DNA from: Balanoglossus misakiensis
Lineage: Eukaryota > Hemichordata
Direction: 5' to 3'
Assembly (NCBI GenBank): GCA_040954595.2
Contig: CM082576.2
Location: 7,130,001-7,194,000, forward strand
DNA: 64,000 bases
The notes beneath the pieces are model-generated. The model saw only the letters and a program-made list of their open reading frames with translations. It was not told the origin of the DNA and did no database searches. A program made the translations under genes and the position numbers. Of this stretch, positions 47,842 to 62,500 are shown one piece after another. Within the stretch, counting starts at the first letter, position 1. The number at the start of each line of letters is the position of its first letter.

Positions 47842-50404
47842 AAATTATCAGATAAAGATATCGAGATTATTTTAGACTTAGAAAGTGAAGCGAAAAATAC
47901 GAGAAGAGAAACAGACGGCATGCTAGTTGGTGGATAGGTAGGTGATTGGATAGCTGGCTATATAGCTAGATAGGTAAGAAAGGAGGTAATTAATGGCGTC
48001 GATCGATGAACGGTAAAAGAAAATGGAGAGAGCGAACGACAAGATGTGTTGGAGACAGAGACACTGGCAGAGACAGCGAAGAAAGACAGACATAGCGCAA
48101 GAGGGAAACTCATGGCAGACATGTAAGATAGGAATATAGAGGTTACGTAAAACATTGTTTTATATCCAGCCGTTTGACATTCTCGTCACGTAAGGACGAA
48201 ATCCTTTATTGTTGAACTGGCGTTTTATCCAGCAGACCAGAACCATTCTGATAGCTTCTTGTGGACAAATTGAGAGCGTGTCTTCATAAAAGTTTCATGT
48301 CGGTCGATTTTACCCGTGCAAGTAAAGCTAAAAACTTTCAAAATTGATTGTTTTTGGTCGACAGCGTTCAAACTTTCGCACATCATTTTTACGTTACGCC
48401 CACGACGTATTCTTCCCTAGCGCCTATATCGCAGCTTGTCCATGAACAAACCACGCCAACGGACGCAGAAAAAGTGAGTGCATTAAATCATTAACTTAGT
48501 ATAAAACAAGCTTAGGGCACTGGTGTTATGTTAAAAGTTTCTTTCCCGCGTTTAATTAATAGATCTGTTTCGGATGGAACTAGTACTTATGTAAATTCCA
48601 TTAAATATTCACCCACACCGCCTCAATTTTCCACTTTCAATTTCCAGGGTAATTTTTGTACTGGCTTACTTAATAATTTAAGTTAATTCCGTGAAAGAGC
48701 ATTTTGCATGAAGTAAACGGTTCACTGCAGTCAATTAATAAGTAAAATACCACGTTCTAGAAGTGCTGTCACAAAAGGAGAATTGAAGTATACTGCGCGA
48801 GTTTTTGATATAAACGACTCTTTGTTATACATGTATTGGAATTCTTAAGAATAATCTAACGGGAGATGGGAGTACCTCAGGCTAATGAGCTCGTTCCCTT
48901 CCTCACATATTACAAAAAAGGATGACTGCTTTCTTTCTTTTCATTTTAATTGGTTTCAGTTTGATGGATATTAGTTTATTCAAACCGAGGGTTCGGTCCA
49001 GGTCGCATGAAACAAAATTGGAACGTTGACTCTATACAACGGGCGAAAGAAACGTCAAACCGTTTGCAAGACAAAACCGAGTCAATAATTTAATCTACTT
49101 TTTACATAAATTATGGAGGCAATCAAGTTGCATTTCATCAGTTTCCCATCTCACAGCGATCACCATCGAGACATTTTGATGTCGTGCAGAACAGATGTAG
49201 TTTGTTTTCTGCGTTGATCTCTCTCTCTCTTCAGCATTCTCAAGTTTGTCTTTTCGGTACATCGATGAATATTGTATGTTCAACCTCTGCGTCACTCGAA
49301 CACCGGGACATATCCTGTTTAGTTGCAAATGAACTATCATTGCCTGGTCTGCAGCTAGTACCATTGGTGTGCAAGGGTCCCAAACACAATAACGGAGAGT
49401 TCGTTTTCTAGTGTTTGAAGTGCCCTTATGACTTGGGGGTGAGGGGGGAAGAGAGAGAATGGACAGTTAGAAGTTGTGTGATACTCCCACAGGCAATCAT
49501 TACCATAAGTCTGTAAGTTTTAATTTATCTAATGTGATCCATTAACATGATTAATGATTAGAAGCTAATTAAGTTCTCCTGCAAATGTTGCTCTTAATCA
49601 AAATTATGCAATAAAATTTGTTGGAATTTAAATAAAACTGTCCCACTGGCAGCTTGTGCTGTCTTCAAAAGAATGGCGCAATAAAATTTACGTCATTGAT
49701 TTGCACATTGTTACAAATGTGCTGAAAATTGGCGCCAAAAGCGTCCACAGAAATAACAAAATGGTCAAAGAAAAACTGCATGGCCACCGGTAGGTGGATT
49801 TTGTAGGCCTGTTGTTAACCGCTGTTTTATTTTCCTCACATGCGTAGACACACAAATGCGAATTGAACTTTTCGATTTAAAAGCAAACGGCTTTCAAACT
49901 GGCGGTTCCGGGCACACAAGTCACACACTAATTGAATTGAGAATCATTAGTGAAAGTTAGTTTTATGCGACTGTGTTACACAACGCAACATTTCAATTTA
50001 ATTCGTTATTTGGGTATTTGCAGACTCATAAATCCACCCAATCATCCTGTTAATATTTTCGAAGAGAATTTTGATGAAAGGAGTGGAAACGTGCTTGTAA
50101 TACTTATTGGCAATGTCGTCGCATCAGGCAACACTGTTCATTGGCTCACGACAAGTAAAGGCACAATGTCACGTAAACGTTTGGCATAATTTCAAGAAAA
50201 CATCAGTAAGGTCAAAGGTCCAACATGTGAGCAAGTCATACGGTGACACGTGTGTTTAAATAAACCATAATTTGGAGTTGTTATTTTCGCGCCCTATTAA
50301 ACCTGCCTGTGTTCATTAGTGTACCCGATTTCCAACAGAATTCTGAAAACCGAGATATCCTTTGATGTCCACAGACGACTAGTCTTTGTATAGTGCATTA
50401 GTGC

Positions 50405-50444
50405 TTTTCGAATTTTGGTGATTTTGTCATTTTTGGGCATTTTT
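50405..50444. repeat. Left edge of the satellite: divergent relative of the monomer
   Basis: The sequence GAATTTTGGTGATTTTGTCATTTTTGG matches the divergent units found at the right edge (59247-59516) rather than the 88-bp core. It marks the left boundary of the array. Confidence 0.65.
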
Positions 50445-53400
50445 CATGGGTTATAGCTCATTAAAATCTTCAAAAACGACCATTTTTCGACTTTGCGAAT
50501 TTTCAAAATTTCTTCATTCTTTGAAAAAAATCATGGGTTATACTCATGAAAATCATCCAAAAATGACGATTTTTCGACTTTCCGAAATATCAAAATTTCT
50601 TCATATTTTGGCAAAAATCATGGGTTATAGCTCATGAAAATCATCCAAAAATGACGATTTTTCGACTTTCCGAAATATCAAAATTTCTTCATATTTTGGC
50701 AAAATCATGGGTTATAGCTCATGAAAATCATCCAAAAATGACGATTTTTCGACTTTCCAAAATATCAAAATTTCTTCACTTTTTGACAAAAATCATGGGT
50801 TATATAGCTCATGAAAATCATCCAAAAATGACGATTTTTCGACTTTCCGAAATATCAAAATTTCTTCACTTTTTGACAAAAATCATGGGTTATAGCTCAT
50901 GAATATCATCCAAAAATGACGATTTTTCGACTTTCCGAAATATCAAAATTTCTTCACTTTTTGACAAAAATCATGGGTTATAGCTCATGAAAATCATCCA
51001 AAAATGACGATTTTTCGACTTACCGAAATATCAAAATTTCTTCATATTTTGGCAAAAATCATGGGTTATAGCTCATGAAAATCATCCAAAAATGACGATT
51101 TTTCGACTTTCCAAAATATCAAAATTTCTTCATATTTTGGCAAAAATCATGGGTTATAGCTCATGAAAATCATCCAAAAATGACGATTTTTCGACTTTCC
51201 GAAATATCAAAATTTCTTCACTTTTTGACAAAAATCATGGGTTATAGCTCATGAAAATCATCCAAAAATGACGATTTTTCGACTTTCCGAAATATCAAAA
51301 TTTCTTCACTTTTTGACAAAAATCATGAGTTATAGCTCATGAAAATCATCCAAAAATGACGATTTTTCGACTTTCCGAAATATCAAAATTTTTTCACTTT
51401 TTGACAAAAATCATGGGTTATAGCTCATGAAAATCATCCAAAAATGACGATTTTTTGACTTTCCGAAATATCAAAATTTCTTCACTTTTTGACAAAAATC
51501 ATGGGTTATAGCTCATGAAAATCATCCAAAAATGACGATTTTTCGACTTTCCAAAATATCAAAATTTCTTCATATTTTGGCAAAAATCATGGGTTATAGC
51601 TCATGAAAATCATCCAAAAATGACGATTTTTCGACTTTCCGAAATATCAAAATTTCTTCACTTTTTGACAAAAATCATGGGTTATAGCTCATGAAAATCA
51701 TCCAAAAATGACGATTTTTCGACTTTCCAAAATATCAAAATTTCTTCACTTTTTGACAAAAATCATGGGTTATAGCTCATGAAAATCATCCAAAAATGAC
51801 GATTTTTCGACTTTCCGAAATATCAAAATTTCTTCACTTTTTGACAAAAATCATGGGTTATAGCTCATGAAAATCATCCAAAAATGACGATTTTTTGACT
51901 TTCCGAAATATCAAAATTTCTTCACTTTTTGACAAAAATCATGGGTTATAGCTCATGAATATCATCCAAAAATGACGATTTTTCGACTTTCCGAAATATC
52001 AAAATTTCTTCATTTTTTGACAAAAATCATGGGTTATAGCTCATGAAAATCATCCAAAAATGACGATTTTTCGACTTTCCGAAATATCAAAATTTCTTCA
52101 CTTTTTGACAAAAATCATGGGTTATAGCTCATGAAAATCATCCAAAAATGACGATTTTTCGACTTTCCGAAATATCAAAATTTCTTCACTTTTTGACAAA
52201 AATCATGGGTTATAGCTCATGAAAATCATCCAAAAATGACGATTTTTCGACTTTCCGAAATATCAAAATTTCTTCACTTTTTGACAAAAATCATGTGTTA
52301 TAGCTCATGAAAATCATCCAAAAATGACGATTTTTCGACTTTCCGAAATATCAAAATTTCTTCACTTTTTGACAAAAATCATGGGTTATAGCTCATGAAA
52401 ATCATCCAAAAATGACGATTTTTCGACTTTCCGAAATATCAAAATTTCTTCACTTTTTGACAAAAATCATGGGTTATAGCTCATGAAAATCATCCAAAAA
52501 TGACGATTTTTCGACTTTCCGAAATATCAAAATTTCTTCACTTTTTGACAAAAATCATGGGTTATAGCTCATGAAAATCATCCAAAAATGACGATTTTTC
52601 GACTTTCCAAAATATCAAAATTTCTTCACTTTTTGACAAAAATCATGAGTTATAGCTCATGAAAATCATCCAAAAATGACGATTTTTCGACTTTCCGAAA
52701 TATCAAAATTTCTTCACTTTTTGACAAAAATCATGGGTTATAGCTCATGAAAATATCCAAAAATGACTATTTTTCGACTTTCCGAAATATCAAAATTTCT
52801 TCACTTTTTGACAAAAATCATGGGTTATAGCTCATGAAAATCATCCAAAAATGACGATTTTTCGACTTTCCGAAATATCAAAATTTTTTCACTTTTTGAC
52901 AAAAATCATGGGTTATAGCTCATGAAAATCATCCAAAAATGACGATTTTTCGACTTTCCAAAATATCAAAATTTCTTCATATTTTGGCAAAAATCATGGG
53001 TTATAGCTCATGAAAATCATCCAAAAATGACGATTTTTCGACTTTCCGAAATATCAAAATTTCTTCACTTTTTGACAAAAATCATGGGTTATAGCTCATG
53101 AAAATCATCCAAAAATGACGATTTTTCGACTTTCCAAAATATCAAAATTTCTTCACTTTTTGACAAAAATCATGGGTTATAGCTCATGAATATCATCCAA
53201 AAATGACGATTTTTCGACTTTCCGAAATATCAAAATTTCTTCATTTTTTGACAAAAATCATGGGTTATAGCTCATGAAAATCATCCAAAAATGACGATTT
53301 TTCGACTTTCCGAAATATCAAAATTTCTTCACTTTTTGACAAAAATCATGGGTTATATCTCATGAAAATCATCCAAAAATGACGATTTTTCGACTTTCCA

Positions 53401-56400
53401 AAATATCAAAATTTCTTCACTTTTTGACAAAAATCATGAGTTATAGCTCATGAAAATCATCCAAAAATGACGATTTTTCGACTTTCCGAAATATCAAAAT
53501 TTCTTCACTTTTTGACAAAAATCATGGGTTATAGCTCATGAAAATATCCAAAAATGACTATTTTTCGACTTTCCGAAATATCAAAATTTCTTCACTTTTT
53601 GACAAAAATCATGGGTTATAGCTCATGAAAATCATCCAAAAATGACGATTTTTCGGCTTTCCGAAATATCAAAATTTCTTCACTTTTTGACAAAAATCAT
53701 GGGTTATAGCTCATGAAAATCATCCAAAAATGACGATTTTTCGACTTTCCGAAATATCAAAATTTCTTCATTTTTTGACAAAAATCATGGGTTATAGCTC
53801 ATGAAAATCATCCAAAAATGACGATTTTTCGACTTTCCAAAATATCAAAATTTCTTCACTTTTTGACAAAAATCATGGGTTATAGCTCATGAAAATCATC
53901 CAAAAATGACGATTTTTCGACTTTCCGAAATATCAAAATTTCTTCACTTTTTGACAAAAATCATGGGTTATAGCTCATGAAAATCATACAAATATGACGA
54001 TTTTTCGACTTTCCAAAATATCAAAATTTCTTCACTTTTTGACAAAAATCATGGGTTATAGCTCATGAAAATCATCCAAAAATGACGATTTTTCGGCTTT
54101 CCAAAATATCAAAATTTCTTCACTTTTTGACAAAAATCATGGGTTATAGCCCATGAAAATCATCCAAAAATGACGATTTTTCGACTTTCCGAAATATCAA
54201 AATTTCTTCACTTTTTGACAAAAATCATTGGTTATAGCCCATGAAAATCATCCAAAAATGACGATTTTTCGACTTTCCAAAATATCAAAATTTCTTCACT
54301 TTTTGACAAAAATCATGGGTTATAGCTCATGAAAATCATCCAAAAATGACGATTTTTCGACTTTCCGAAATATCAAAATTTCTTCACTTTTTGACAAAAA
54401 TCATGGGTTATAGCTCATGAAAATCATCCAAAAATGACGATTTTTCGACTTTCCGAAATATCAAAATTTCTTCACTTTTTGACAAAAATCATGGGTTATA
54501 GCTCATGAAAATCATGCAAAAATGAAAATTTTTCGACTTTCCAAAATATCAAAATTTCTTCACATTTTGGCAAAAATCATGGGTTATAGCTCATGAAAAT
54601 CATCCAAAAATGACGATTTTTCGACTTTCCGAAATATCAAAATTTCTTCACTTTTTGACAAAAATCATGGGTTATAGCTCATGAAAATCATCCAAAAATG
54701 ACGATTTTTCGACTTTCCGAAATATCAAAATTTCTTCACTTTTTGACAAAAATCATGGGTTATAGCTCATGAAAATCATCCAAAAATGACGATTTTTCGA
54801 CTTTCCGAAATATCAAAATTTCTTCACTTTTTGACAAAAATCATGGGTTATAGCTCATGAAAATCATCCAAAATGACGATTTTTCGACTTTCCGAAATAT
54901 CAAAATTTCTTCACTTTTTGACATAAATCATTGGTTATAGCTCATGAAAATCATCCAAAAATGACGATTTTTCGACTTTCCGAAATATCAAAATTTCTTC
55001 ACTTTTTGACAAAAATCATGAGTTATAGCTCATGAAAATCATCCAAAAATGACGATTTTTCGACTTTCCGAAATATCAAAATTTCTTCACTTTTTGACAA
55101 AAATCATGGGTTATAGCTCATGAAAATCATCCAAAAATGACGATTTTTCGACTTTCCGAAATATCAAAATTTCTTCACTTTTTGACAAAAATCATGGGTT
55201 ATAGCTCATGAAAATCATCCAAAATGACGATTTTTCGACTTTCCGAAATATCAAAATTTCTTCACTTTTTGGCCAAAATCATGGGTTATAGCTCATGAAA
55301 ATCATCCAAAAATGACGATTTTTCGACTTTCCGAAATATCAAAATTTCTTCACTTTTTGACAAAAATCATGGGTTATAGCTCATGAAAATCATCCAAAAA
55401 TGACGATTTTTCGACTTTCCAAAATATCAAAATTTCTTCACTTTTTGACAAAAATCATGGGTTATAGCTCATGAAAATCATCCAAAAATGACGATTTTTC
55501 GACTTTCCGAAATATCAAAATTTCTTCATATTTTGGCCAAAATCATGGGTTATAGCTCATGAAAATCATCCAAAAATGACGATTTTTCGACTTTCCGAAA
55601 TATCAAAATTTCTTCACTTTTTGACAAAAATCATGGGTTATAGCTCATGAAAATCATCCAAAAATGACGATTTTTCGACTTTCCGAAATACCAAAATTTC
55701 TTCACTTTTTGACAAAAATCATGGGTTATAGCTCATGAAAATCATCCAAAAATGACGATTTTTCGACTTTCCAAAATATCAAAATTTCTTCACTTTTTGA
55801 CAAAAATCATGGGTTATAGCTCATGAAAATCATCCAAAAATGACGATTTTTCGACTTTCCGAAATATCAAAATTTCTTCATATTTTGGCAAAAATCATGG
55901 GTTATAGCTCATGAAAATCATCCAAAAATGACGATTTTTCGACTTTCCGAAATATCAAAATTTCTTCATATTTTGGCCAAAATCATGGGTTATAGCTCAT
56001 GAAAATCATCCAAAAATGACGATTTTTCGACTTTCCGAAATATCAAAATTTCTTCACTTTTTGACAAAAATCATGGGTTATAGCTCATGAAAATCATCCA
56101 AAAATGACGATTTTTCGACTTTCCGAAATACCAAAATTTCTTCACTTTTTTACAAAAATCATGGGTTATAGCTCATGAAAATCATCCAAAAATGACGATT
56201 TTTCGACTTTCCAAAATATCAAAATTTCTTCACTTTTTGACAAAAATCATGGGTTATAGCTCATGAAAATCATCCAAAAATGACGATTTTTCGACTTTCC
56301 GAAATATTAAAATTTCTTCACTTTTTGACAAAAATCATGGGTTATAGCTCATGAAAATCATCCAAAAATGACGATTTTTCGACTTTCCGAAATATCAAAA

Positions 56401-59246
56401 TTTCTTCACTTTTTGACAAAAATCATGGGTTATAGCTCATGAAAATCATCCAAAAATGACGATTTTTCGACTTTCCGAAATATCAAAATTTCTTCACTTT
56501 TTGACAAAAATCATGGGTTATAGCTCATGAAAATCATCCAAAAATGACGATTTTTCGACTTTCCGAAATATCAAAATTTCTTCACTTTTTGACAAAAATC
56601 ATGAGTTATAGCTCATGAAAATCATCCAAAAATGACGATTTTTCGACTTTCCGAAATATCAAAATTTCTTCACTTTTTGACAAAAATCATGGGTTATATC
56701 TCATGAAAATCATCCAAAAATGACGATTTTTCGACTTTCCGAAATATCAAAATTTCTTCACTTTTTGACAAAAATCATGGGTTATAGCTCATGAAAATCA
56801 TCCAAAATGACGATTTTTCGACTTTCCGAAATATCAAAATTTCTTCACTTTTTGGCCAAAATCATGGGTTATAGCTCATGAAAATCATCCAAAAATGACG
56901 ATTTTTCGACTTTCCGAAATATCAAAATTTCTTCACTTTTTGACAAAAATCATGGGTTATAGCTCATGAAAATCATCCAAAAATGACGATTTTTCGACTT
57001 TCCAAAATATCAAAATTTCTTCACTTTTTGACAAAAATCATGGGTTATAGCTCATGAAAATCATCCAAAAATGACGATTTTTCGACTTTCCGAAATTTCA
57101 AAATTTCTTCATATTTTGGCCAAAATCATGGGTTAAAGCTCATGAAAATCATCCAAAAATGACGATTTTTCGACTTTCCGAAATATCAAAATTTCTTCAC
57201 TTTTTGACAAAAATCATGGGTTATAGCTCATGAAAATCATCCAAAAATGACGATTTTTCGACTTTCCGAAATACCAAAATTTCTTCACTTTTTGACAAAA
57301 ATCATGGGTTATAGCTCATGAAAATCATCCAAAAATGACGATTTTTCGACTTTCCAAAATATCAAAATTTCTTCACTTTTTGACAAAAATCATGGGTTAT
57401 AGCTCATGAAAATCATCCAAAAATGACGATTTTTCGACTTTCCGAAATATCAAAATTTCTTCATATTTTGGCAAAAATCATGGGTTATAGCTCATGAAAA
57501 TCATCCAAAAATGAAAATTTTTCGACTTTCCAAAATATCAAAATTTCTTCATATTTTGGCAAAAATCATGGGTTATAGCTCATGAAAATCATCCAAAAAT
57601 GACGATTTTTCGACCTTCCGAAATATCAAAATTTCTTCACTTTTTGACAAAAATCATGGATTATAGCTCATGAAAATCGTCCAAAAATGACGATTTTTCG
57701 ACTTTCCGAAATATCAAAATTTCTTCACTTTTTGACAAAAATCATGGGTTATAGCTCATGAAAATCATCCAAAAATGACAATTTTTCGACTTTCCAAAAT
57801 ATCAAAATTTCTTCACTTTTTGACAAAAATCATGGGTTATAGCTCATGAAAATCATCCAAAAATGACGATTTTTCGACCTTCCGAAATATCAAAATTTCT
57901 TCACTTTTTGACAAAAATCATGGGTTATAGCTCATGAAAATCATCCAAAAATGACGATTTTTCGACTTTCCGAAATATCAAAATTTCTTCACTTTTTGAC
58001 AAAAATCATGGGTTATAGCTCATGAAAATCATCCAAAAATGACGATTTTTCGACTTTCCGAAATATCAAAATTTCTTCACTTTTTGACAAAAATCATGGG
58101 TTATAGCTCATGAAAATCATCCAAAAATGACGATTTTTCGACTTTCCGAAATATCAAAATTTCTTCACTTTTTGACAAAAATCATGGGTTATAGCTCATG
58201 AAAATCATCCAAAAATGACGATTTTTCGACTTTCCGAAATATCAAAATTTCTTCATATTTTGGCCAAAATCATGTTATAGCTCATGAAAATCATCCAAAA
58301 ATGACAATTTTTCGACTTTCCAAAATATCAAAATTTCTTCATATTTTGGCAAAAATCATGGGTTATAGCTCATGAAAATCATCCAAAAATGACGATTTTT
58401 CGACCTTCCGAAATATCAAAATTTCTTCACTTTTTGACAAAAATCATGGGTTATAGCTCATGAAAATCATCCAAAAATGACGATTTTTCGACTTTCCGAA
58501 ATATCAAAATTTCTTCACTTTTTGACAAAAATCATTGGTTATAGCTCATGAAAATCATACAAAAATGACGATTTTTCGACTTTCCGAAATATCAAAATTT
58601 CTTCATATTTTGGCAAAAATCATGGGTTATAGCTCATGAAAATCATCCAAAAATGACGATTTTTCGACATTCCGAAATATCCAAATTTCTTCACTTTTTG
58701 ACAAAAATCATGGGTTATAGCTCATGAAAATCATCCAAAAATGACGATTTTTCGACTTTCCGAAATATCAAAATTTCTTCACTTTTTGACAAAAATCATG
58801 GGTTATAGCTCATGAAAATCATCCAAAAATGACGATTTTTCGACTTTCCGAAATATCAAAATTTCTTCACTTTTTGACAAAAATCATGGGTTATAGCTCA
58901 TGAAAATCATCCAAAAATGACGATTTTTCGACTTTCCGAAATATCAAATTTTCTTCACTTTTTGACAAAAATTATGGGTTATAGCACATGAAAATCATCC
59001 AAAAATGACGATTTTTCGACTTTCCGAAATATCAAAATTTCTTCACTTTTTGACAAAAATCATGGGTTATAGCTCATGAAAATCATCCAAAAATGACGAT
59101 TTTTTGTCTTTCCGAAATATCAAAATTTCTTCATATTTTGGCAAAAATCATGGGTTATAGCTCATGAAAATCATCCAAAAATGACGATTTTTCGACTTTC
59201 CGAAATATCAAAATTTTTTCATATTTTGAAAAAAATCATGGGTTAT
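50445..59246. repeat. 88-bp satellite array, about 100 copies
   Basis: Head-to-tail monomers start at CATGGGTTATAGCTCATG and repeat every 88 bp; 8792 bp separate the first and last start points, 99.9 units. Most copies are nearly identical. Common variants are CCGAAATATC against CCAAAATATC, and CACTTTTTGACAAAAAT against CATATTTTGGCAAAAAT or CATATTTTGGCCAAAAT. Single-base indels are rare. Each unit contains short inverted repeats (AAAAAT-GACG-ATTTTT, TTTCG-N6-CGAAA, GAAAT-N6-ATTTC). The unit is not a multiple of three and makes no sustained open frame. The array is AT-rich, with one to three CpG per unit. Rare shared variants show that blocks of 5 to 18 units have been duplicated. Confidence 0.98.
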
Positions 59247-59516
59247 ATATGGTGATTTTGTCGTTTTTGGACTCTTTTCATGGGTTATAGCTCATTAAAA
59301 TGACAAATTCTCGACTTTGGGAATTCTGGTGATTTTGTCATTTTTGGACACTTTTCATGGGTTATAGCTCATTAAAATGACAAATTCTTGACTTTGGGAA
59401 TTTTTGGTGATTTTGTCATTTTTGGACACTTTTCATGGGTTATTGCTCATTAAAATGACAAATTCTCGACTTTGGGAATTTTGGTGATTTTGTCATTTTT
59501 GGACACTTTTTCATAT
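59247..59516. repeat. Right edge of the satellite: 77-78-bp divergent units
   Basis: Three and a half related units have a period of 77-78 bp (CATGGGTTA at 59279, 59356 and 59434). They keep CATGGGTTATAGCTCAT but then read TAAAATGACAAATTCTCGACTTTGGG and GGTGATTTTGTCATTTTTGGACAC. They resemble the left edge of the array. Confidence 0.9.
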
Positions 59517-62500
59517 GTTAGCCTATAGGAGTCCCAAATCGAGCTAACAGCCAAATGACTCGGCATAGATTCAGTTTGTCATTTACATCACACTGTTCAC
59601 AAACACCGCGGAGAGAGTCACTCCTCGACGCTAATCACTGTGCGTGGATTGTTCATTTGATGTATTTGTCAGTTTGTTGCACGGGGAAAAAATTCAATAA
59701 ACAGAGATCCGCGATCAAAGATTGCCGTTTTTTTCTGACTTAAAAGGTTACATTTGGATTACGAAGGAAACCGACTCCCGCGTCACCGCTCGCGGCCATG
59801 CAAATTCCTGCTCTAAACGGCCTTGTCTCTGTAGACGGGAAATTGTGTGACCTCGGACGCGACATCAATAATTTGAATTGACAAGAAAATCGTCCAGGAG
59901 AGTATGCACAACCGTTGCCCCCAAGGTGTCCTGGAGTTTTTAAATTGTCTGCGCTCAGTCGTGTATCTTAACTAGCCAATTAATATGGTCTGCATTTGCT
60001 TGCTTGTTAGTAGTCAACGCATGCGATATTGGAAAGAAATTTACCGTTAACTAAAGGCAATTGACTGGTGTGTGTTTTTTCGTTAGTCTGTTTGCGTCAT
60101 CCACAATTTCGAGTCGATGTGCTGTCCTGTAGGAAAAATAAACTAACGCAAAAAAATAAAATAACCCGAAGCAATATAAATAATGGATAGCCACATTACA
60201 CGGTATACCATGAAAGTCTTGGAGCAGTCAATAGTGTTATTCGTAGTAATTCACTGCGACCGTGACTCGAGCGAAAGATGATTAGTATCCTTAGTAAATC
60301 TCGGATTTTGCTGGAAGTGTTTGTTCTGTTTATGCCCTTCGAATTCCGAAACTGCTTCACGAATATCGTGCGAACAATCGGGTCATCGACATCGTCTACA
60401 TTTTCGCTCTGAGTGATCAATTGTTGACACGTGTTGCGAACAGCTGCGAAAGTTCCTTTAAGTGACTATCTTCTCGCCGACGGCGGCGAAGGCAGACTAC
60501 GACACACAACCGAGAGTATTCCAGGCATTTGGCTGAAACTTCAACAGATGGCGATGATAGTCGACGGTTGCAAATAATATAAACAACCGACGATTTTCAT
60601 CGCAAAGTACATTGTGCTGAATGCACCATTTGATTTTTTTTCTTACACAACGCCCGAAAGTTCCCTAACTCAATATCGTGCCTGTGTTTTCACCCGACCA
60701 CTAGTCAACCACACAAGACGGCTTATATGTCTTGGAAGCAAACGTGACCTTTTCATCACGTCCCTTGGTTCCATTAAAAATTAGCGGTGACGCGACGTGT
60801 GTCCGCGAAATTCTCAGTCGGTTGAGTTTACGATAATCTGCGTATGTGAAGGAGATCAGCCGCTCGTTTCTCCTAGGGTAGCGGTCTAACGCCCCAATAA
60901 ACCCCACTCGTTAATTATTCAAAGATTCAGTGCTTTCTAGAAATACTCCCTAAATTAGCTTTACGGTGACTCCGTCTGGCCCATGCTAACACGAGTGACG
61001 ATCGTTGCCAAGAGAACACGTTCGCCATTCTGTGATCCGCAAAAGAGATATTTTAAGGTGTTTCGACGCCACGCGGGTAGAATACGCCATGAGGGCCATT
61101 GGAATCCTGTATTAAAAGGAAAAAACATACTCAAGTCTCAACGAATGAGTGCTACTCGGAACGTACGTATCGACAATGTCGACGTCCTCCCATCATGTCG
61201 AGTTGAACAGTCCATCGAATCACTGTGGAACTGACGCCAACGTTTGCGGACAGCTGTCTGTGCGTCATTCGTCTTTGGGCGACATCTCCAAATCCCGCCA
61301 CATCATCATAGCTCGTCTGTCAATCAAGCGAATGTTTTCTTGTGAAACATGCATGCAATTTTCGACACGGTCAGTGACCCCGCAGTTATTACATCAACTT
61401 CGCCAGCCTAGCGTCGTCTCTCTCTCTCCCTCGTTTTATTAAATTTTCTTCGGTAAAACTGTTGGCAAATCCCACCTTTAAAAGAAGTGTATATATGTAG
61501 GGTATGCAATACCCCCCCCCCCTCCATCAAGATATAAAAAAACTGAGCATGCGCTGTTTTTCTCTCATCTGAGCCATCACTAATGAAATGTTTGTAATGT
61601 TTGTATCATGCATCATCATTAATTTCTCGGTTTGTACCCATTAAGGACATCCGTTTAAGACCCATTTGCAATACTGATGATATCTGAATCTTGAGTATAG
61701 ACGCACAATACTGGGTGACTGTTTTAAAAAAAACGAGCATGTCTATGTCTCTACAGTCAACAGCAGACGAGATATCATGTTATGTGACATTCGCACATAC
61801 TTGTTTTTATGGAACAACTCTGTGTTCAGACATCGATCCAATCCAGAACACGAACTGTATATAGGGAGACGGCTGAGTATCTTCACCTTCAACCATTTCC
61901 CTGGTGGCCCCGCCAAATCGATTATCACTTTCCAAATACCGTTGATATTCTATGAATTAACGCGAGCAAGACGGGAGCGATAGGAGAGGTAATTCGTTTT
62001 AGTTTAATCCATTCCCTTGGCCATATAAGCTTTACAATCTGAACTGAATTTAATTAACATTGGGTTTAAGGCGGTTTGTTCAATCGTCTCAGGTTTGACT
62101 GGTTGACCCGAGTCAGATTGAAATTAATACTTAATCGCCAGGTTCGTTGTTGTTTTGCTTTGTTGTTTAAACGAGTTTGTGATACTATTACCTTCTCAAA
62201 CAATACAATTTGTTACGCTGCGTTTATTTCCCCTTGGAACTGTACTGTCAAACTCATGGTTTCAGTTGGAACTAAGAAACAGCTGACACAAAGAAACGAC
62301 CCCCTCAACAGGCTTAATCCACTGTATTTCTGAAATGTCATTCTGAAACCAAGCGACAGCTGAGATCTGGGAAAGCCGAGAATTTAATGCAGGGTGCGTC
62401 AAACATTAAAACCGATCTGCCAATGTAGCTTATAGCTTTCAGCGGGGAGCATATAAAGCGAGCGAGGCTCTTCAATAGCTACTGAGAGAGACCACGCAAA

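Larger units (their letters stand above)
36626..50404. other. 13.8 kb without a supported gene
   Basis: CpG-normal DNA with many short, unconvincing open frames on both strands. The longest (41428-42021, minus) has no recognisable domain and overlaps another open frame. Items seen are a perfect CRE (41878-41885), a 50-bp tandem duplication (42534-42640), a C14 and a G13 tract (47701, 47829) and a degenerate GATA-type simple repeat at about 47930-47985. CpG is dense at about 42.0-42.5 kb, as in a promoter, but no gene was found beside it. Confidence 0.45.

Noticed and set aside
50446-50902. Open frames of 63 and 83 residues with repeated FRLSEISKFLH
   Set aside because: They arise where small indels at the array's left edge bring the 88-bp monomer briefly into frame; the core has no sustained frame.
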